Below, piece by piece: positions 29,640 through 39,318 of a stretch of 64,000 nt of DNA (the stretch's first letter is position 1; the number at the start of each line of letters is the position of its first letter). The stretch lies in NCBI RefSeq assembly GCF_900115225.1, contig NZ_FOVR01000001.1, forward strand, positions 705,668 through 769,667, read 5' to 3'. The notes beneath the pieces are model-generated. The model did not search any database. It was given only the letters and a program-made list of their open reading frames with translations, and was not told the origin of the DNA. Origin of the DNA: Cohaesibacter marisflavi (GTDB lineage Bacteria; Pseudomonadota; Alphaproteobacteria; Rhizobiales; Cohaesibacteraceae). The position numbers and the translations under genes were made by a program.

Positions 29640-30953
29640 ATGTCAGCAAACGAAGGTGCCAATTCGGGAGCGATTTTCCCAGAATTCTTCACCCGCGATC
29701 TCGAAAATTCCGACCCGGCAGTTGCCGCTGCGATTAACAGCGAGCTTGGTCGTCAAAAACACGAGATCGAACTGATCGCTTCTGAGAATATCGTGTCCAA
29801 AGCAGTCCTGCAGGCGCAGGGCTCTGTCATGACAAACAAATATGCAGAAGGTTATTCGGGTCGTCGTTACTATGGTGGTTGCCAGCATGTTGACGTGGCT
29901 GAAAACCTTGCGATCGAACGTGTAACCAAACTGTTTGGTTGCGAGTTCGCCAACGTACAGCCCAATTCCGGCTCGCAGGCCAACCAGGCTGCCTTCATGG
30001 CGCTCATCAAACCGGGCGACACCATCCTGGGTATGAGCCTTGATGCCGGTGGTCACCTGACCCACGGTGCTAAGCCGAACCAGTCTGGCAAGTGGTTTAA
30101 TTCCATCCAGTATGGCGTACGCAAGCAGGACGGCCGCATTGACTTTGACCAGATCGAAGAACTGGCAAAAGAGCATCAGCCAAAACTGATCATCGCCGGT
30201 GGGTCTGCCTATAGCCGTGAATTCGACTTCAAGAAATTCCGTGAAATCGCTGATTCCGTTGGCGCATATCTTATGGTGGACATGGCCCACTTCGCAGGTC
30301 TCGTCGCTGCTGGCTTGCATGAGAATCCATTCCCGCATGCCGATATCGTGACTTCCACGACCCATAAAACCCTGCGCGGACCGCGCGGTGGCTTGATCCT
30401 GACCAACGATGCCGACATCGCCAAGAAGGTCAATTCGGCTGTCTTCCCGGGTCTGCAGGGTGGTCCTTTGATGCATGTTATTGCTGCCAAGGCCGTTGCC
30501 TTTGGTGAAGCGCTCACCGATGACTTCAAGGTCTATGCAAAGGCTGTCAAAGACAATGCGCAAGCTCTTGCCGATACCCTCTATGAAGGTGGTGTTGAAC
30601 TGGCCGCTGGTGGTACGGATAACCATCTTCTGCTCGTCGACCTGCGTCCGAAGGGCCTGACCGGTAAAATTGTTGAAGCCGCTCTTGGTCGTGCCTATAT
30701 CACCTGTAACAAGAATGGCGTGCCGTTCGATCCGGAAAAACCGGCAATTACCTCCGGTATCCGTCTTGGTACACCAGCTGGTACGTCCCGTGGTTTCGGC
30801 ACCGAGGAGTTCAAGGAAATCGGTAAATTGATTATCGAAGTGCTTGACGGTCTCGTTGCGAATGGGGAAGAAGGCAATAGCGCCGTAGAATCGGCTGTGA
30901 AGGAAAAGGTCATCGCCCTGACCGATCGCTTCCCGATCTACCCTGACCTTTGA
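29640..30953 (+). CDS. glyA: Serine hydroxymethyltransferase
   Basis: A 437-residue PLP enzyme that converts serine and tetrahydrofolate to glycine and methylene-tetrahydrofolate, a main source of one-carbon units. The PLP lysine is Lys243 in [13 protein letters not shown], and [10 protein letters not shown] near residue 45 is the conserved N-terminal motif. ATG 29640 follows GAAGGGG; the in-frame TTG at 29586 is rejected. A hairpin follows before nrdR. The 270 bases upstream lack a recognisable glycine riboswitch. Confidence 0.96.
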   Translation: MSANEGANSGAIFPEFFTRDLENSDPAVAAAINSELGRQKHEIELIASENIVSKAVLQAQGSVMTNKYAEGYSGRRYYGGCQHVDVAENLAIERVTKLFGCEFANVQPNSGSQANQAAFMALIKPGDTILGMSLDAGGHLTHGAKPNQSGKWFNSIQYGVRKQDGRIDFDQIEELAKEHQPKLIIAGGSAYSREFDFKKFREIADSVGAYLMVDMAHFAGLVAAGLHENPFPHADIVTSTTHKTLRGPRGGLILTNDADIAKKVNSAVFPGLQGGPLMHVIAAKAVAFGEALTDDFKVYAKAVKDNAQALADTLYEGGVELAAGGTDNHLLLVDLRPKGLTGKIVEAALGRAYITCNKNGVPFDPEKPAITSGIRLGTPAGTSRGFGTEEFKEIGKLIIEVLDGLVANGEEGNSAVESAVKEKVIALTDRFPIYPDL

Positions 30954-30960
30954 TCATATC

Positions 30961-30995
30961 GGCAGGGCAGTCTGGTAAGCCATTGGCTGCCCGCC
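30961..30995 (+). other. Hairpin between glyA and nrdR
   Basis: GGCAGGGCAG at 30961-30970 pairs with CTGCCCGCC at 30987-30995 with one mismatch. It lacks a T-run, so it may be a partial attenuator or mRNA stabiliser at the glyA 3' end. Confidence 0.35.
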
Positions 30996-31027
30996 GTGAT
31001 CCCATAAATGAATTGTGAGGTCGAGAT

Positions 31028-31507
31028 ATGAAATGTCCCTATTGCGGTTATGAAGATACCCAGGTCAAGGATTCTCGTCCTACAGAAGACAATACGGCGA
31101 TCCGCCGTCGACGCTTTTGCGCAGGCTGCGGCGGACGCTTCACTACCTTCGAGCGTATCCAGCTTCGTGAACTGTCTGTTATCAAACGCACGGGGCGTAA
31201 AGTGCCCTTTGATCGTGACAAGCTGATGCGCTCTGTTCAGGTTTCCCTTCGTAAACGTCCGGTAGAAGACGAAAAGGTCGAGCGTATGGTCTCTGGCATC
31301 GTGCGGCAGCTTGAAAGCGCGGGCGATGCAGAAGTCCCGGCAGAACATATCGGCAATCTGGTGATGGTAGGCCTTAAGGGACTGGATGAAATCGCTTATA
31401 TTCGCTTTGCTTCCGTCTATAAGAATTTCCGTGAAGCAAAAGACTTTTCTGATATGCTGACCGAAATGTCGTCCGCTCGCCCCGAGGATGATGATCTCTC
31501 CGAGTAG
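31028..31507 (+). CDS. nrdR: Transcriptional repressor NrdR
   Basis: A 159-residue repressor of ribonucleotide reductase genes. The zinc ribbon is complete (Cys3, Cys6, Cys31, Cys34 in CPYC and CAGC). The following ATP-cone domain senses ATP/dATP and begins [16 protein letters not shown]. It lies between glyA and ribD, a common arrangement in alphaproteobacteria, and is preceded by GTGAGGT at a good distance. Confidence 0.96.
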   Translation: MKCPYCGYEDTQVKDSRPTEDNTAIRRRRFCAGCGGRFTTFERIQLRELSVIKRTGRKVPFDRDKLMRSVQVSLRKRPVEDEKVERMVSGIVRQLESAGDAEVPAEHIGNLVMVGLKGLDEIAYIRFASVYKNFREAKDFSDMLTEMSSARPEDDDLSE

Positions 31508-31519
31508 CAGAATAACGGG

Positions 31520-32719
31520 ATGACGCGGTCTGGATCGTTTGTGCCACCTCAAACCGATCGGCATTGTATGCACACTCTCTTGCACACATTCTCTGATGAA
31601 CAACTGATGGATCTGGCTTTGCGTCTTGGGCGCCGCTGTGCCGGAGCGACTGCCGAAAATCCGGCCGTTGGGTGCGTGATTGCCCGCAATAATTCTGGGC
31701 GCATGGAAATTGTCGGGCGCGGATGGACGCAAGAAGGCGGGCGTCCTCATGCGGAGCGTGTGGCTTTGGCCGAGGCAGGAGAACGCGCAAGGGAGGCCAC
31801 GGCCTATGTCACTCTGGAGCCATGCTCTCACACCGGAAAATCCAGCCCATGCGCTGATGCCTTGATTGAAGCCGGTATTGCACGCGTTGTCTGTGCACAT
31901 CCCGATCCGGATAGGCGTGTGGCTGGCCGTGGCTTTGAGAAACTACGCAATGCCGGAATCGCTGTCGATGTTGGGCTCATGCAGGATCGGGCGCATCGCG
32001 ACCTGACCGGTTTTCTCTCTCGCACCGTCCGCAATAGGCCATGGCTGCAGGCCAAGATGGCTTTTTCTCGTGATGGCATGATCGGCATCAAGGGGCAGGG
32101 GAACTATCCTGTTACCGGGCCGCAGGCCAAATCCCGTACCTACGCTTTGCGCGCGCGGGCTGATGCAATATTGGTTGGTTGCGATACCGTGCTGATTGAC
32201 AATCCCGCTTTAACGGTGCGCTTACCGGGGTTGGAGAAGCGATCCCCCGTGCGCGTCGTTCTGGATAGCAAGGGGCGTTTGCCCGTTGAAACGATTCTTG
32301 TGCAATCGGCTAAAGAGACGCCCGTCTGGATCGTGACGACCGGGCAAATGCCCAGTGATAAAGCAAAGGTGCTAGAGGCCCGAGGCTGCGTCATTCTCCG
32401 CGTCGATGCCACGCCAGAGGGTCATGTTGATCTGAAGATGGCCCTTGAAGCCATAGCGGAGCGGGGCATCAATACAGTTTTTGCTGAATGCGGCGCAAAA
32501 CTCGCAGATGAAATGCTCAAATCCGGGTTCGTCGATGAATTTTTCCTCTACCAAGGCTCTGAGTTGATCGGCCTGAATGGCCTTGAAGCGCTGCATGGTT
32601 TGCCGGAAAAAGCTTTGTCATCGGCCGGTTTCATTCTGGAAGAGAATTGCAATATGGGGCAGGATAAGCTGAAGAGGTTTGTTCGCCCTCAAAGTTTGGA
32701 CGCTTTATACGGAGATTAG
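31520..32719 (+). CDS. ribD: Bifunctional riboflavin deaminase/reductase RibD
   Basis: A 399-residue two-domain enzyme for the second and third steps of riboflavin synthesis. The deaminase domain has the zinc motif HAERVAL and the pair in EPCSHTGKSSPC. The reductase domain covers the last 220 residues, with LVGCDTVLIDNPAL. ATG 31520 is 12 bases after nrdR; ATG 31568 (MHTLLHTF) would give a 383-residue protein and is equally possible. It is followed by ribE after 5 bases. Confidence 0.94.
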   Translation: MTRSGSFVPPQTDRHCMHTLLHTFSDEQLMDLALRLGRRCAGATAENPAVGCVIARNNSGRMEIVGRGWTQEGGRPHAERVALAEAGERAREATAYVTLEPCSHTGKSSPCADALIEAGIARVVCAHPDPDRRVAGRGFEKLRNAGIAVDVGLMQDRAHRDLTGFLSRTVRNRPWLQAKMAFSRDGMIGIKGQGNYPVTGPQAKSRTYALRARADAILVGCDTVLIDNPALTVRLPGLEKRSPVRVVLDSKGRLPVETILVQSAKETPVWIVTTGQMPSDKAKVLEARGCVILRVDATPEGHVDLKMALEAIAERGINTVFAECGAKLADEMLKSGFVDEFFLYQGSELIGLNGLEALHGLPEKALSSAGFILEENCNMGQDKLKRFVRPQSLDALYGD

Positions 32720-32724
32720 CAGCT

Positions 32725-33336
32725 ATGTTTACCGGCATTATCACGGACGTTGGCGAAGTAATGAAGCAGGAGACTATTCCTGCGGGGCAGCGGGTGAAGA
32801 TTGCGACTCATTTTGACCCCGAGACAATCGCTCTGGGTGCTTCCATCGCTTGCAACGGTGTATGCCATACTGTTGTTGAAGCTGGTTCTCTGGACGAAGC
32901 GCGCAACTATTTTTCGGTCGAGTCGGCCCGTGAAACCCTTGATCTGACCAATGCGTCCAGCTGGTCAGAAGGGTCTGCAATCAATCTGGAGCGGTCCCTT
33001 AAAATGGGAGATGAACTGGGCGGTCATCTTGTGCTCGGTCATGTTGATGGTGTGGCTGAAGTGGTAGAACGGCAAGAGCATCCAGACAGCGTTTTCTTTA
33101 AGCTCAGGGCACCAGGTCAATTGGCTCGCTTTATTCCGCCTAAAGGGTCTGTTTGCCTTGATGGTACCTCTCTGACGGTCAATGATGTGGAAGGGGATGA
33201 CTTCACAATCTTCCTTATTCCCCACACGCTTTCCAACACAGCATGGAAAGAGAAAACAGTGGGCGACAAGATCAATCTTGAGGTGGATATGATGGCTCGT
33301 TATGTCGCACGACTGAATGAATATACGCCATCCTAG
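32725..33336 (+). CDS. ribE: Riboflavin synthase alpha chain
   Basis: A 203-residue enzyme that forms riboflavin by dismutation of two lumazines. It has the usual duplicated barrel domain: MFTGIITDVGEV at the start and the second copy beginning near LGHVDGVAEV. It lies 5 bases after ribD. The gene order continues with an unexpected oxidoreductase gene before ribH. Confidence 0.95.
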   Translation: MFTGIITDVGEVMKQETIPAGQRVKIATHFDPETIALGASIACNGVCHTVVEAGSLDEARNYFSVESARETLDLTNASSWSEGSAINLERSLKMGDELGGHLVLGHVDGVAEVVERQEHPDSVFFKLRAPGQLARFIPPKGSVCLDGTSLTVNDVEGDDFTIFLIPHTLSNTAWKEKTVGDKINLEVDMMARYVARLNEYTPS

Positions 33337-33367
33337 AATTCTGATATTAGATTGCTGAGTCTAATTG

Positions 33368-33390
33368 GGGAGCCTGTCTGGGCTCCCTTC
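33368..33390 (+). terminator. Weak hairpin after ribE
   Basis: GGGAGCC and GGCTCCC pair around TGTCTG, followed by TTCTC. The tail is poor, so termination is likely partial. Confidence 0.4.
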
Positions 33391-33412
33391 TCGCCACATA
33401 AAGGAAACAATC

Positions 33413-34759
33413 ATGGTCGAGAAAATCAGCATCACCACGCCAATTCTTTTTTCTGATCCGCTACCTGAAGCTGTTGATGTCGCCATCATCGGGGCAGGTG
33501 TCGTGGGTATCTTTGCGGCTCTATATCTGGCGCGTGCTGGCAAGAAAGTTTGCGTGCTCGAAAAGGGGCGAGTATCGGGCGAGCAGTCGTCCCGTAACTG
33601 GGGCTGGATTCGTCAGCATGAGCGCGATGAGGCCGAGGTTCCCATCGCAATAGAGGCCTTGCGGCTCTGGAAAGAAGCCGATGCCGAGGTAGATGGCGCA
33701 ACCGGTTTCGTCACCACTCCGATCAATTATCTCGCCTCCAGTCAGGAGGAGTTGAAGGGTCTGGAAGACTGGATGTCCATTGCCGAGAAGTATGGGGTAA
33801 ATTCCGTGCGTCTCGGCAGCAAAGAGGTTTCCAATATCTTTGGCGGTGTATCCAATAACCAATGGGTTGGCGGTACGTCTACGCTTGATGACGCCCGCGC
33901 TGAGCCATGGGAAGCCATACCGGCTATCGCCAAATTGGCCCATCAGGAAGGCGTAACCATCATCGAGAATTGCGCCGCGCGTTCGCTTGAGATTGAAGCG
34001 GGGCGCGTGACCGGATTGCATACCGAGCAGGGTCTTGTAAAATGCGATCATGTCGTGCTGGCTGCTGGCGCATGGTCTTTGCTGTTTGCGCGCAATCACG
34101 GGATAAGTTTTCCGCAGCTGTCGGTGAGTCTCACGGCCATGCAAACGGCGCCGATGCCCAACTTCACTGAGCATAACAGTGCCGATGAAGATTTTGCTCT
34201 GCGCCGCCGCAAGGATGGCGGTTATACGCTAGCTGTATGTGATGGCAATGATTTCTTCGTTGGGCCGGACGCCTTCAGGAATTTCTTTAAATATATTCCG
34301 CTTCTGAAGGAAAGTTGGGACCATACATTCCTCACTCCCTGGGCGCCCAAAGGTTTCCCCGATGCATGGACCACCAAGCGGTCTTGGTCAGCAGACCAGC
34401 AGACACCGTTTGAGAGATGTCGTGTGCTGGAGCCTCAACCTAACATGAAATATGTTCAGAGGGCCGTCTATGCCTTTGAGAACCGCTTTCCGGGTGTCGG
34501 ATCACCCCAGATCATAGATGCCTGGGCAGGCATGGTGGATGCCCTGCCGGATGTCGTTCCGTTGATCGACACGATCGAGAAACTGCCCGGCCTTGTGATT
34601 GCGACAGGCTTTAGCGGCCACGGGTTCGGTTTCGGGCCGGGGGCGGCGATGGTCGTCAAGGATCTGGTGCTGGGCAACAAGCCGACCCACGACATCTCGC
34701 GCTTCAGATTTGAGCGATTCACTGATGGCTCGCCAATGCTTCTTGGACCAGCGCTTTAG
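33413..34759 (+). CDS. FAD-dependent oxidoreductase (DAO family)
   Basis: A 448-residue flavoprotein. The dinucleotide fold GAGVVG is at residues 27-32 and the following KVCVLEKG supplies the ribose-binding acid. The C-terminal half has the substrate domain and GFSGHGFGFGPGAA, typical of the D-amino acid/glycine oxidase-like superfamily. The substrate is not determinable. AAGGAAAC lies 5 bases before the ATG. It interrupts the usual ribE-ribH pair in this operon-like series. Confidence 0.85.
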   Translation: MVEKISITTPILFSDPLPEAVDVAIIGAGVVGIFAALYLARAGKKVCVLEKGRVSGEQSSRNWGWIRQHERDEAEVPIAIEALRLWKEADAEVDGATGFVTTPINYLASSQEELKGLEDWMSIAEKYGVNSVRLGSKEVSNIFGGVSNNQWVGGTSTLDDARAEPWEAIPAIAKLAHQEGVTIIENCAARSLEIEAGRVTGLHTEQGLVKCDHVVLAAGAWSLLFARNHGISFPQLSVSLTAMQTAPMPNFTEHNSADEDFALRRRKDGGYTLAVCDGNDFFVGPDAFRNFFKYIPLLKESWDHTFLTPWAPKGFPDAWTTKRSWSADQQTPFERCRVLEPQPNMKYVQRAVYAFENRFPGVGSPQIIDAWAGMVDALPDVVPLIDTIEKLPGLVIATGFSGHGFGFGPGAAMVVKDLVLGNKPTHDISRFRFERFTDGSPMLLGPAL

Positions 34760-34978
34760 CGCTGGACCCGCAATGTCTGTCTGTTGGATTTCTGCCTTTT
34801 CAGCAATTATCGAAAAAAATTCGAGGTCAATACGATATAGGCTTGACGTATGATGCGTCTGGTCCGATGTTGGCCGGTGAATTCTGCACAAAATGCTGGA
34901 CAACTGCGAGCGGACATGGTTTGACAGGCAACCCTTCGGCTTATGCCGCCCCATGCCCCAAGACTTCGGATGGAAATC

Positions 34979-35437
34979 ATGACTAAGGAAACCCCCAATA
35001 TTCTAATCATCGAGGCCCGGTTTTACGAAGATCTTGCCGATGAACTGGTCCGCGGAGCTGTCGAGGCTCTAGAGGAAGCTGGTGCGACTTACGAGCGCGT
35101 TGCAGTTCCCGGCGTGCTGGAAATTCCTGCCGCTTTGTCAATGGCGATGGCCGCTGTTGAAGATGGCTATTCCGATTATGACGGGTATGTTGCTCTTGGC
35201 GTCGTGATCCGAGGTGAAACGACCCATTACGATATCGTCGCCAATGAGAGCGCTCGCGCTATCATGGGGTTGGCTGTTGAGGGCTGCGTGGCCGTCGGTA
35301 ACGGCATCCAGACCGTCGAAAATGGCCAGCAGGCTTGGGCGCGTGCGCGTGTTGAAGAAAAAGATAAAGGTGGTGCTGCAGCTCGTGCTGCATTGACCAT
35401 GATTGAGCTACGCGAGAAATTCGGAATAGAAGAATGA
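34979..35437 (+). CDS. ribH: 6,7-dimethyl-8-ribityllumazine synthase
   Basis: A 152-residue enzyme for the penultimate step of riboflavin synthesis. Family motifs are [14 protein letters not shown], the catalytic histidine segment, and [13 protein letters not shown], and a good GGATGG lies before ATG 34979. Its stop overlaps the nusB start by 4 bases (ATGA), so translation of the two is coupled. A 219-base gap after the oxidoreductase suggests a separate promoter. Confidence 0.95.
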   Translation: MTKETPNILIIEARFYEDLADELVRGAVEALEEAGATYERVAVPGVLEIPAALSMAMAAVEDGYSDYDGYVALGVVIRGETTHYDIVANESARAIMGLAVEGCVAVGNGIQTVENGQQAWARARVEEKDKGGAAARAALTMIELREKFGIEE

Positions 35438-35922
35438 GTGAACAGGAAAAATCTGTCCGTACCGCAAACAAGCGTGGCTCTGCCAGGCTGGGGGCCGTTC
35501 AGGCCCTCTACCAGATGGATGTCGGTGGGACACCTTTGACCGAAGTTTTGCAGGAGTTCGAGCTTTACCGTCTTGGTAAAGAAGTCGATGAAGAACTCTA
35601 TCTGCCAGCGGACTATGCCTATTTCAGGGATATCGTGAGTGGTGTTGTGCGCGAACAGAGAACACTGGATCCACTCATCAACAGCGCCTTGCAAAAGGGC
35701 TGGCCCTTGGCGCGCATCGATCAAACCATGCGCGCGATCCTGCGCTGTGGTCTTTATGAGGTCATGTTCCGCAAGGATGTTCCTGCACCGGTGATCCTGT
35801 CAGAATATATCGACGTGGCCAAAGCCTTCTTTGAAGGGGATGAGCCGCGCATGGTCAACGGTGTGCTTGATGCTCTGGCGCGCAATATCCGCAAGGATGA
35901 AGTCAGGGCAAAGACCCAGTAA
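35434..35922 (+). CDS. nusB: Transcription antitermination factor NusB
   Basis: A 162-residue RNA-binding protein that joins the NusE complex in rRNA antitermination. The sequence has the all-helical NusB fold, with [17 protein letters not shown] at the N-terminus and [18 protein letters not shown] at the C-terminus. It overlaps ribH by 4 bases. The ribH-nusB pair is common in alphaproteobacteria. Confidence 0.95.
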   Translation: MSEQEKSVRTANKRGSARLGAVQALYQMDVGGTPLTEVLQEFELYRLGKEVDEELYLPADYAYFRDIVSGVVREQRTLDPLINSALQKGWPLARIDQTMRAILRCGLYEVMFRKDVPAPVILSEYIDVAKAFFEGDEPRMVNGVLDALARNIRKDEVRAKTQ

Positions 35923-35940
35923 GCATTCCGGGAGTGATCA

Positions 35941-36945
35941 ATGGCCAATGCCGAAGGACAGGTGCGCCTTGGTGAGAGCGCGCTGATCAAACAGTATTTT
36001 GCGCCCTTGTGTCACCCGGATATGTCTTTTGGTCTCAGTGATGATGCCGCTTTTCTCAATCTGGCGTCCGATCAGCAGCTTGTTCTTACAAAGGACATGC
36101 TGGTCGCAAATGTGCATTTTTTTGCCGATGACGCACCAGAGCTGATTGCCAAAAAGGCATTGCGTGTCAATCTTTCCGACCTGGCTTCGAAAGGGGCCAA
36201 ACCTGTCGGATACCTGCTGGGACTTGGTTTGCCTTCAGACTGGACGGAAGACTGGCTTTCCCGCTTTTGTAAAGGGCTTGGTGAAGACCAGCAGGCCTTT
36301 GATTTTCCGCTGATTGGCGGGGATACGGTCAAGAGCCCTGAACGGCTGACCCTTTCCATCACCGCTTTTGGCGAAGTGCCCAAGGGGCGCACCATCTTGC
36401 GCCGCAATGCCAAGCCTGACGAGGATGTCTATGTCACCGGCACCATAGGGGATAGCGCTCTGGGGTTGTTGCTGCGCCGCGAGCCTGAGGACTATCCTGA
36501 AATCGGTGAAGAGGACAAAGCTGTTCTCATCAACCGCTTCCTACTGCCTCAACCACGCTTGCAAGGTCTCGCCCTGATACGCCAGTTCGCCACGGCATCT
36601 ATGGATATCTCCGATGGCTTGATGGGAGACGCTGCGAAAATGGCGTCCGCGGCCGATTGCGCGTTGCATCTGGACGATGCAGCCGTGCCACTCTCTCTGT
36701 CTGCCAAAGCGATGCTGGATGTAACCTCGGCTTCCAGAGATGTGGCTCTGACGGGGGGCGATGATTACGAACTTCTCTTTTGCGCACGTCGTAAAGATCG
36801 AGAGGCCATCCGGGCGGCGGCCTCTGCACTGGATGTGCCTGTCACCAGAATTGGCAGGGTTGCAGAAGGGAAGGGCGTGTGTCTGCTCGATGAGAGTGGA
36901 CATGAAATGGCTCTCTCCAAAGGTGCTTCTTACGAGCATTTTTAA
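35941..36945 (+). CDS. thiL: Thiamine-monophosphate kinase
   Basis: A 334-residue ATP-dependent kinase that makes thiamine diphosphate from the monophosphate. The N-terminal SDDAAFL and TKDMLVANVHF segments are the conserved Asp-rich metal site, and GGDTVKSPERLTLSITAFG continues the core. Near the C-terminus TGGDDYELLF is conserved. It begins 18 bases after nusB and is the last gene of the riboflavin-NusB-thiamine series. Confidence 0.95.
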   Translation: MANAEGQVRLGESALIKQYFAPLCHPDMSFGLSDDAAFLNLASDQQLVLTKDMLVANVHFFADDAPELIAKKALRVNLSDLASKGAKPVGYLLGLGLPSDWTEDWLSRFCKGLGEDQQAFDFPLIGGDTVKSPERLTLSITAFGEVPKGRTILRRNAKPDEDVYVTGTIGDSALGLLLRREPEDYPEIGEEDKAVLINRFLLPQPRLQGLALIRQFATASMDISDGLMGDAAKMASAADCALHLDDAAVPLSLSAKAMLDVTSASRDVALTGGDDYELLFCARRKDREAIRAAASALDVPVTRIGRVAEGKGVCLLDESGHEMALSKGASYEHF

Positions 36946-36982
36946 GGTATCCACCTTAAGGAACCCAAACCGCAACAAGGCA

Positions 36983-37010
36983 AAAGAAAAGGCCTGACCT
37001 TGTGAGGCCA
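36983..37010 (-). terminator. Candidate bamE terminator
   Basis: GGCCT and AGGCC pair around a 9-base loop, and on the minus strand CTTTTCTTTT follows. The stem is short. Confidence 0.45.
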
Positions 37011-37045
37011 GACCCTTTGGAACCTATTTTGCGTAAAATGCTTTC

Positions 37046-37543
37046 CTATTCGCCGATACCAGCGCCAATGCCTTCAACAAGACGGCTGAGGAACTGGGTA
37101 TCCTTGCCACCTGTTGGCGTGACCTGACGGGAGAAGTCGAACAACTTGCCATCTTTCAGACCATAGCGAGCCGTGCGCGCAACGCGCTGTTCGTCGTCGA
37201 AATAAACGGCAACCACAGTCTGGTCGACAGGGCGCGAACGCATGAAGGCAACCGGCTGCTTGCGCGTTTGGGAAATATAGTAGAATACCTCACCGCCGAA
37301 ATCAGCCGTCGTGGAAGGGGTGCCCAAGGTCAGCAGAACCTGCTCACGGCTGGCGCCTTCGGCAATCTGATCCAGAGTGTATTCGGTGGGAACAAATCCG
37401 TGAATGGACGTCGTTTCGGTAAAGCAGCCTGATAGCAGGACCGTGCAGAGGCAAGCAGCCATTCCTGCTGCTCTTGCCGGAGAAAGCAGGGTTTTAACCA
37501 GATGAGTATTGTGGCCATTCGAAACTGGGCGATCATTGCGCAT
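37046..37543 (-). CDS. bamE: Outer membrane assembly lipoprotein BamE
   Basis: A 165-residue lipoprotein of the SmpA/OmlA (BamE) family, a small member of the outer-membrane protein assembly complex. The lipobox LLSGC gives lipidated Cys40. After it the BamE core is seen in FVPTEYTLDQI and TLGTPSTTADFGGEVFYYI. ATG 37543 (MRNDRPV) is chosen, with GAGGAG about 11 bases upstream; a longer in-frame start exists at 37576. The signal region is unusually long. Confidence 0.88.
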   Translation of the reverse strand: MRNDRPVSNGHNTHLVKTLLSPARAAGMAACLCTVLLSGCFTETTSIHGFVPTEYTLDQIAEGASREQVLLTLGTPSTTADFGGEVFYYISQTRKQPVAFMRSRPVDQTVVAVYFDDEQRVARTARYGLKDGKLFDFSRQVTPTGGKDTQFLSRLVEGIGAGIGE

Positions 37544-37844
37544 TGAAGGTGCTACTCCTCGTAATTGATGGTCCACACACTGCTGCAGGCGTAATCACCC
37601 GCGCGGTACCAAAAGAACCAAGTCGAGATACATTTCAAATCACACGAAAGTATCTCTGCCTTTTCAACCATATTTCCTTTAGTCGGTATCTCGTTTACAC
37701 AAAAAATGCAATCATTGTGAAATGCTCAAGAGTGATTTAAAGCATTGTGCAAACAGTCTGTCCGCTCTTTTGGCCGGATAACTTGTCTTCCCTTATAGAA
37801 TGCTTCATCTCGCCAATCGCAAAACCGCCAACGGAAATGACCCG

Positions 37845-38396
37845 ATGATCTTCAACCTGTTCAAAAGCAAAGCCCAAAAGAGAGAAGAAATCGCCGATGA
37901 TCTTTATCGGCAAATCGTGGCGGCGGCGAGGCAGCCAGAATTCTATCTTAGCTATGCTGTCGAGGATTCCGTCACAGGCCGGTTTGAAATGATTGTTTTG
38001 CACGCTTATGTGTTTTTCTATCGCATGAAAAGCGAAACAGCGGAGAATAGGGAGCTGTCTCAGGCCGTTTTTGGGCGTTTCTTCCAAGATATGGATGATT
38101 CCCTGAGGGAGCAGGGGGTGGGCGACCTTTCCGTGCCCAAGAAGATCAAGAAGATGGCCCAGTCTTTCTATGGGCATGCTGAAGCCTATGACAAGGCACG
38201 AGACCAAGGAGTGGAAGCCCTCGCAATTGCTCTCTCACGCAACATATACGGTGAAGAAAGCAAGCCTTGCCCAGAAGCTGCCGGATTGGCCCGTTATATC
38301 CTTGCCTGCGATGAAAAATTAAAATTGCAGTCTATGGAAGATTTCAGTAAAGGTGAGCTGAATTTTCCCGAAATCGGGCCATTTCAAGCGCACTGA
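37845..38396 (+). CDS. Ubiquinol-cytochrome c chaperone family protein
   Basis: A 183-residue protein of the Cbp3/UQCC1 family that helps assemble cytochrome bc1. The N-terminus FNLFKSKAQKREEIADDLYRQIV and the helical core match the family. It sits divergent from bamE and upstream of DUF177, a standard arrangement in alphaproteobacteria. ATG 37845 is preferred to the in-frame start at 37800. Confidence 0.83.
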   Translation: MIFNLFKSKAQKREEIADDLYRQIVAAARQPEFYLSYAVEDSVTGRFEMIVLHAYVFFYRMKSETAENRELSQAVFGRFFQDMDDSLREQGVGDLSVPKKIKKMAQSFYGHAEAYDKARDQGVEALAIALSRNIYGEESKPCPEAAGLARYILACDEKLKLQSMEDFSKGELNFPEIGPFQAH

Positions 38397-38544
38397 CCAG
38401 TCAGTTTGCAAAGGGCTTTGTTTCGGAGCTGGACGAAGCGTGTCGCAAATACTGGCCACTCGACCCACGTTTTTGGCGATCGCTCACTGCACATTCAATC
38501 GAACGCATGATCGCGCGTTCGAGCACAAAGAAGAAAACGCCATT

Positions 38545-39141
38545 ATGTCGAAAAAATCTACTGATCCTGTACTGGCCCCGCGCGCCCCAGTGATCTCCCT
38601 GCCAATAAATGTCGCTCGGTTGAAAAGCCTTGGCGAAATGGTCAAGGGATCCGCCGACGCAGAAGCCCTCAATGAATTGCGCACCCGTCTCGGTATTCTG
38701 GCCGTCAATGCCTTTTCTATTGAAGCAAAGGTTTCGCCATGGAAAAAGCGCGGAGTGCAGATCGAAGGGCACGTGCGCGGAGAGGTGGAGCAGTCCTGTG
38801 TCGTGACGCTGGCGCCTGTCGTGGAGCAGATCGACGAACCTTTCAGAATCACGCTGGTGCCCAAAGGCTCGGAATTTGCCAAACGCGCGATTGAAAATGC
38901 CACAATGAGCGAAATGGTGATTGATCCGGAAGGGGAAGACCCGCCAGAAGAGTTCGAAGGTGAGGAAATCGACGTCGGCGAATATGCCGAGGAGTTTTTT
39001 GCTCTGAGTCTTGACGACTATCCTCGTGCGCCCGGTGTCGAATTTTCCGGGCATATAGAGGACAAAGCCGCCTTTGATGGATCTGAAAACCCCTTCGCTG
39101 CTCTGGCTGTTCTCAAAGAACCTAAGCCAAAAGACGAGTAG
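38545..39141 (+). CDS. DUF177 (YceD) family protein
   Basis: A 198-residue DUF177 protein. In many bacteria this gene is upstream of rpmF and affects 23S rRNA processing; here rpmF is missing and plsX follows, as in other Hyphomicrobiales. The conserved core is around GHVRGEVEQSCVVTLAPV, with a cysteine, and the acidic tail ends before PLSX. ATG 38545 is chosen with AAGAAGA ahead; an in-frame start at 38440 would add 35 residues. Confidence 0.85.
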   Translation: MSKKSTDPVLAPRAPVISLPINVARLKSLGEMVKGSADAEALNELRTRLGILAVNAFSIEAKVSPWKKRGVQIEGHVRGEVEQSCVVTLAPVVEQIDEPFRITLVPKGSEFAKRAIENATMSEMVIDPEGEDPPEEFEGEEIDVGEYAEEFFALSLDDYPRAPGVEFSGHIEDKAAFDGSENPFAALAVLKEPKPKDE

Positions 39142-39318
39142 AGCGGGCTTGATGAGGGCGATTTCCAAATAATGCGGTTGTTTCTTGGCAGAATTTGGAT
39201 ATTGTCCCAACAACAATAATAGTCGAGCCAAACTCTGTAGTCGCTTATTGGGCTGGACCAAATCCGGTTACAAATTAACAGACTGGATGAAGAAGAAGGC
39301 GGGATAGAGATATCTGTA

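Noticed and set aside
29643..30626. 327-residue open frame antisense to glyA
   Set aside because: It is a shadow of the conserved serine hydroxymethyltransferase gene.
30938..31900. 320-residue open frame antisense to nrdR/ribD
   Set aside because: It spans two clearly coding genes on the other strand and has no motif.
34760..34978. FMN riboswitch before ribH
   Set aside because: None of the conserved RFN element blocks is visible in this gap.
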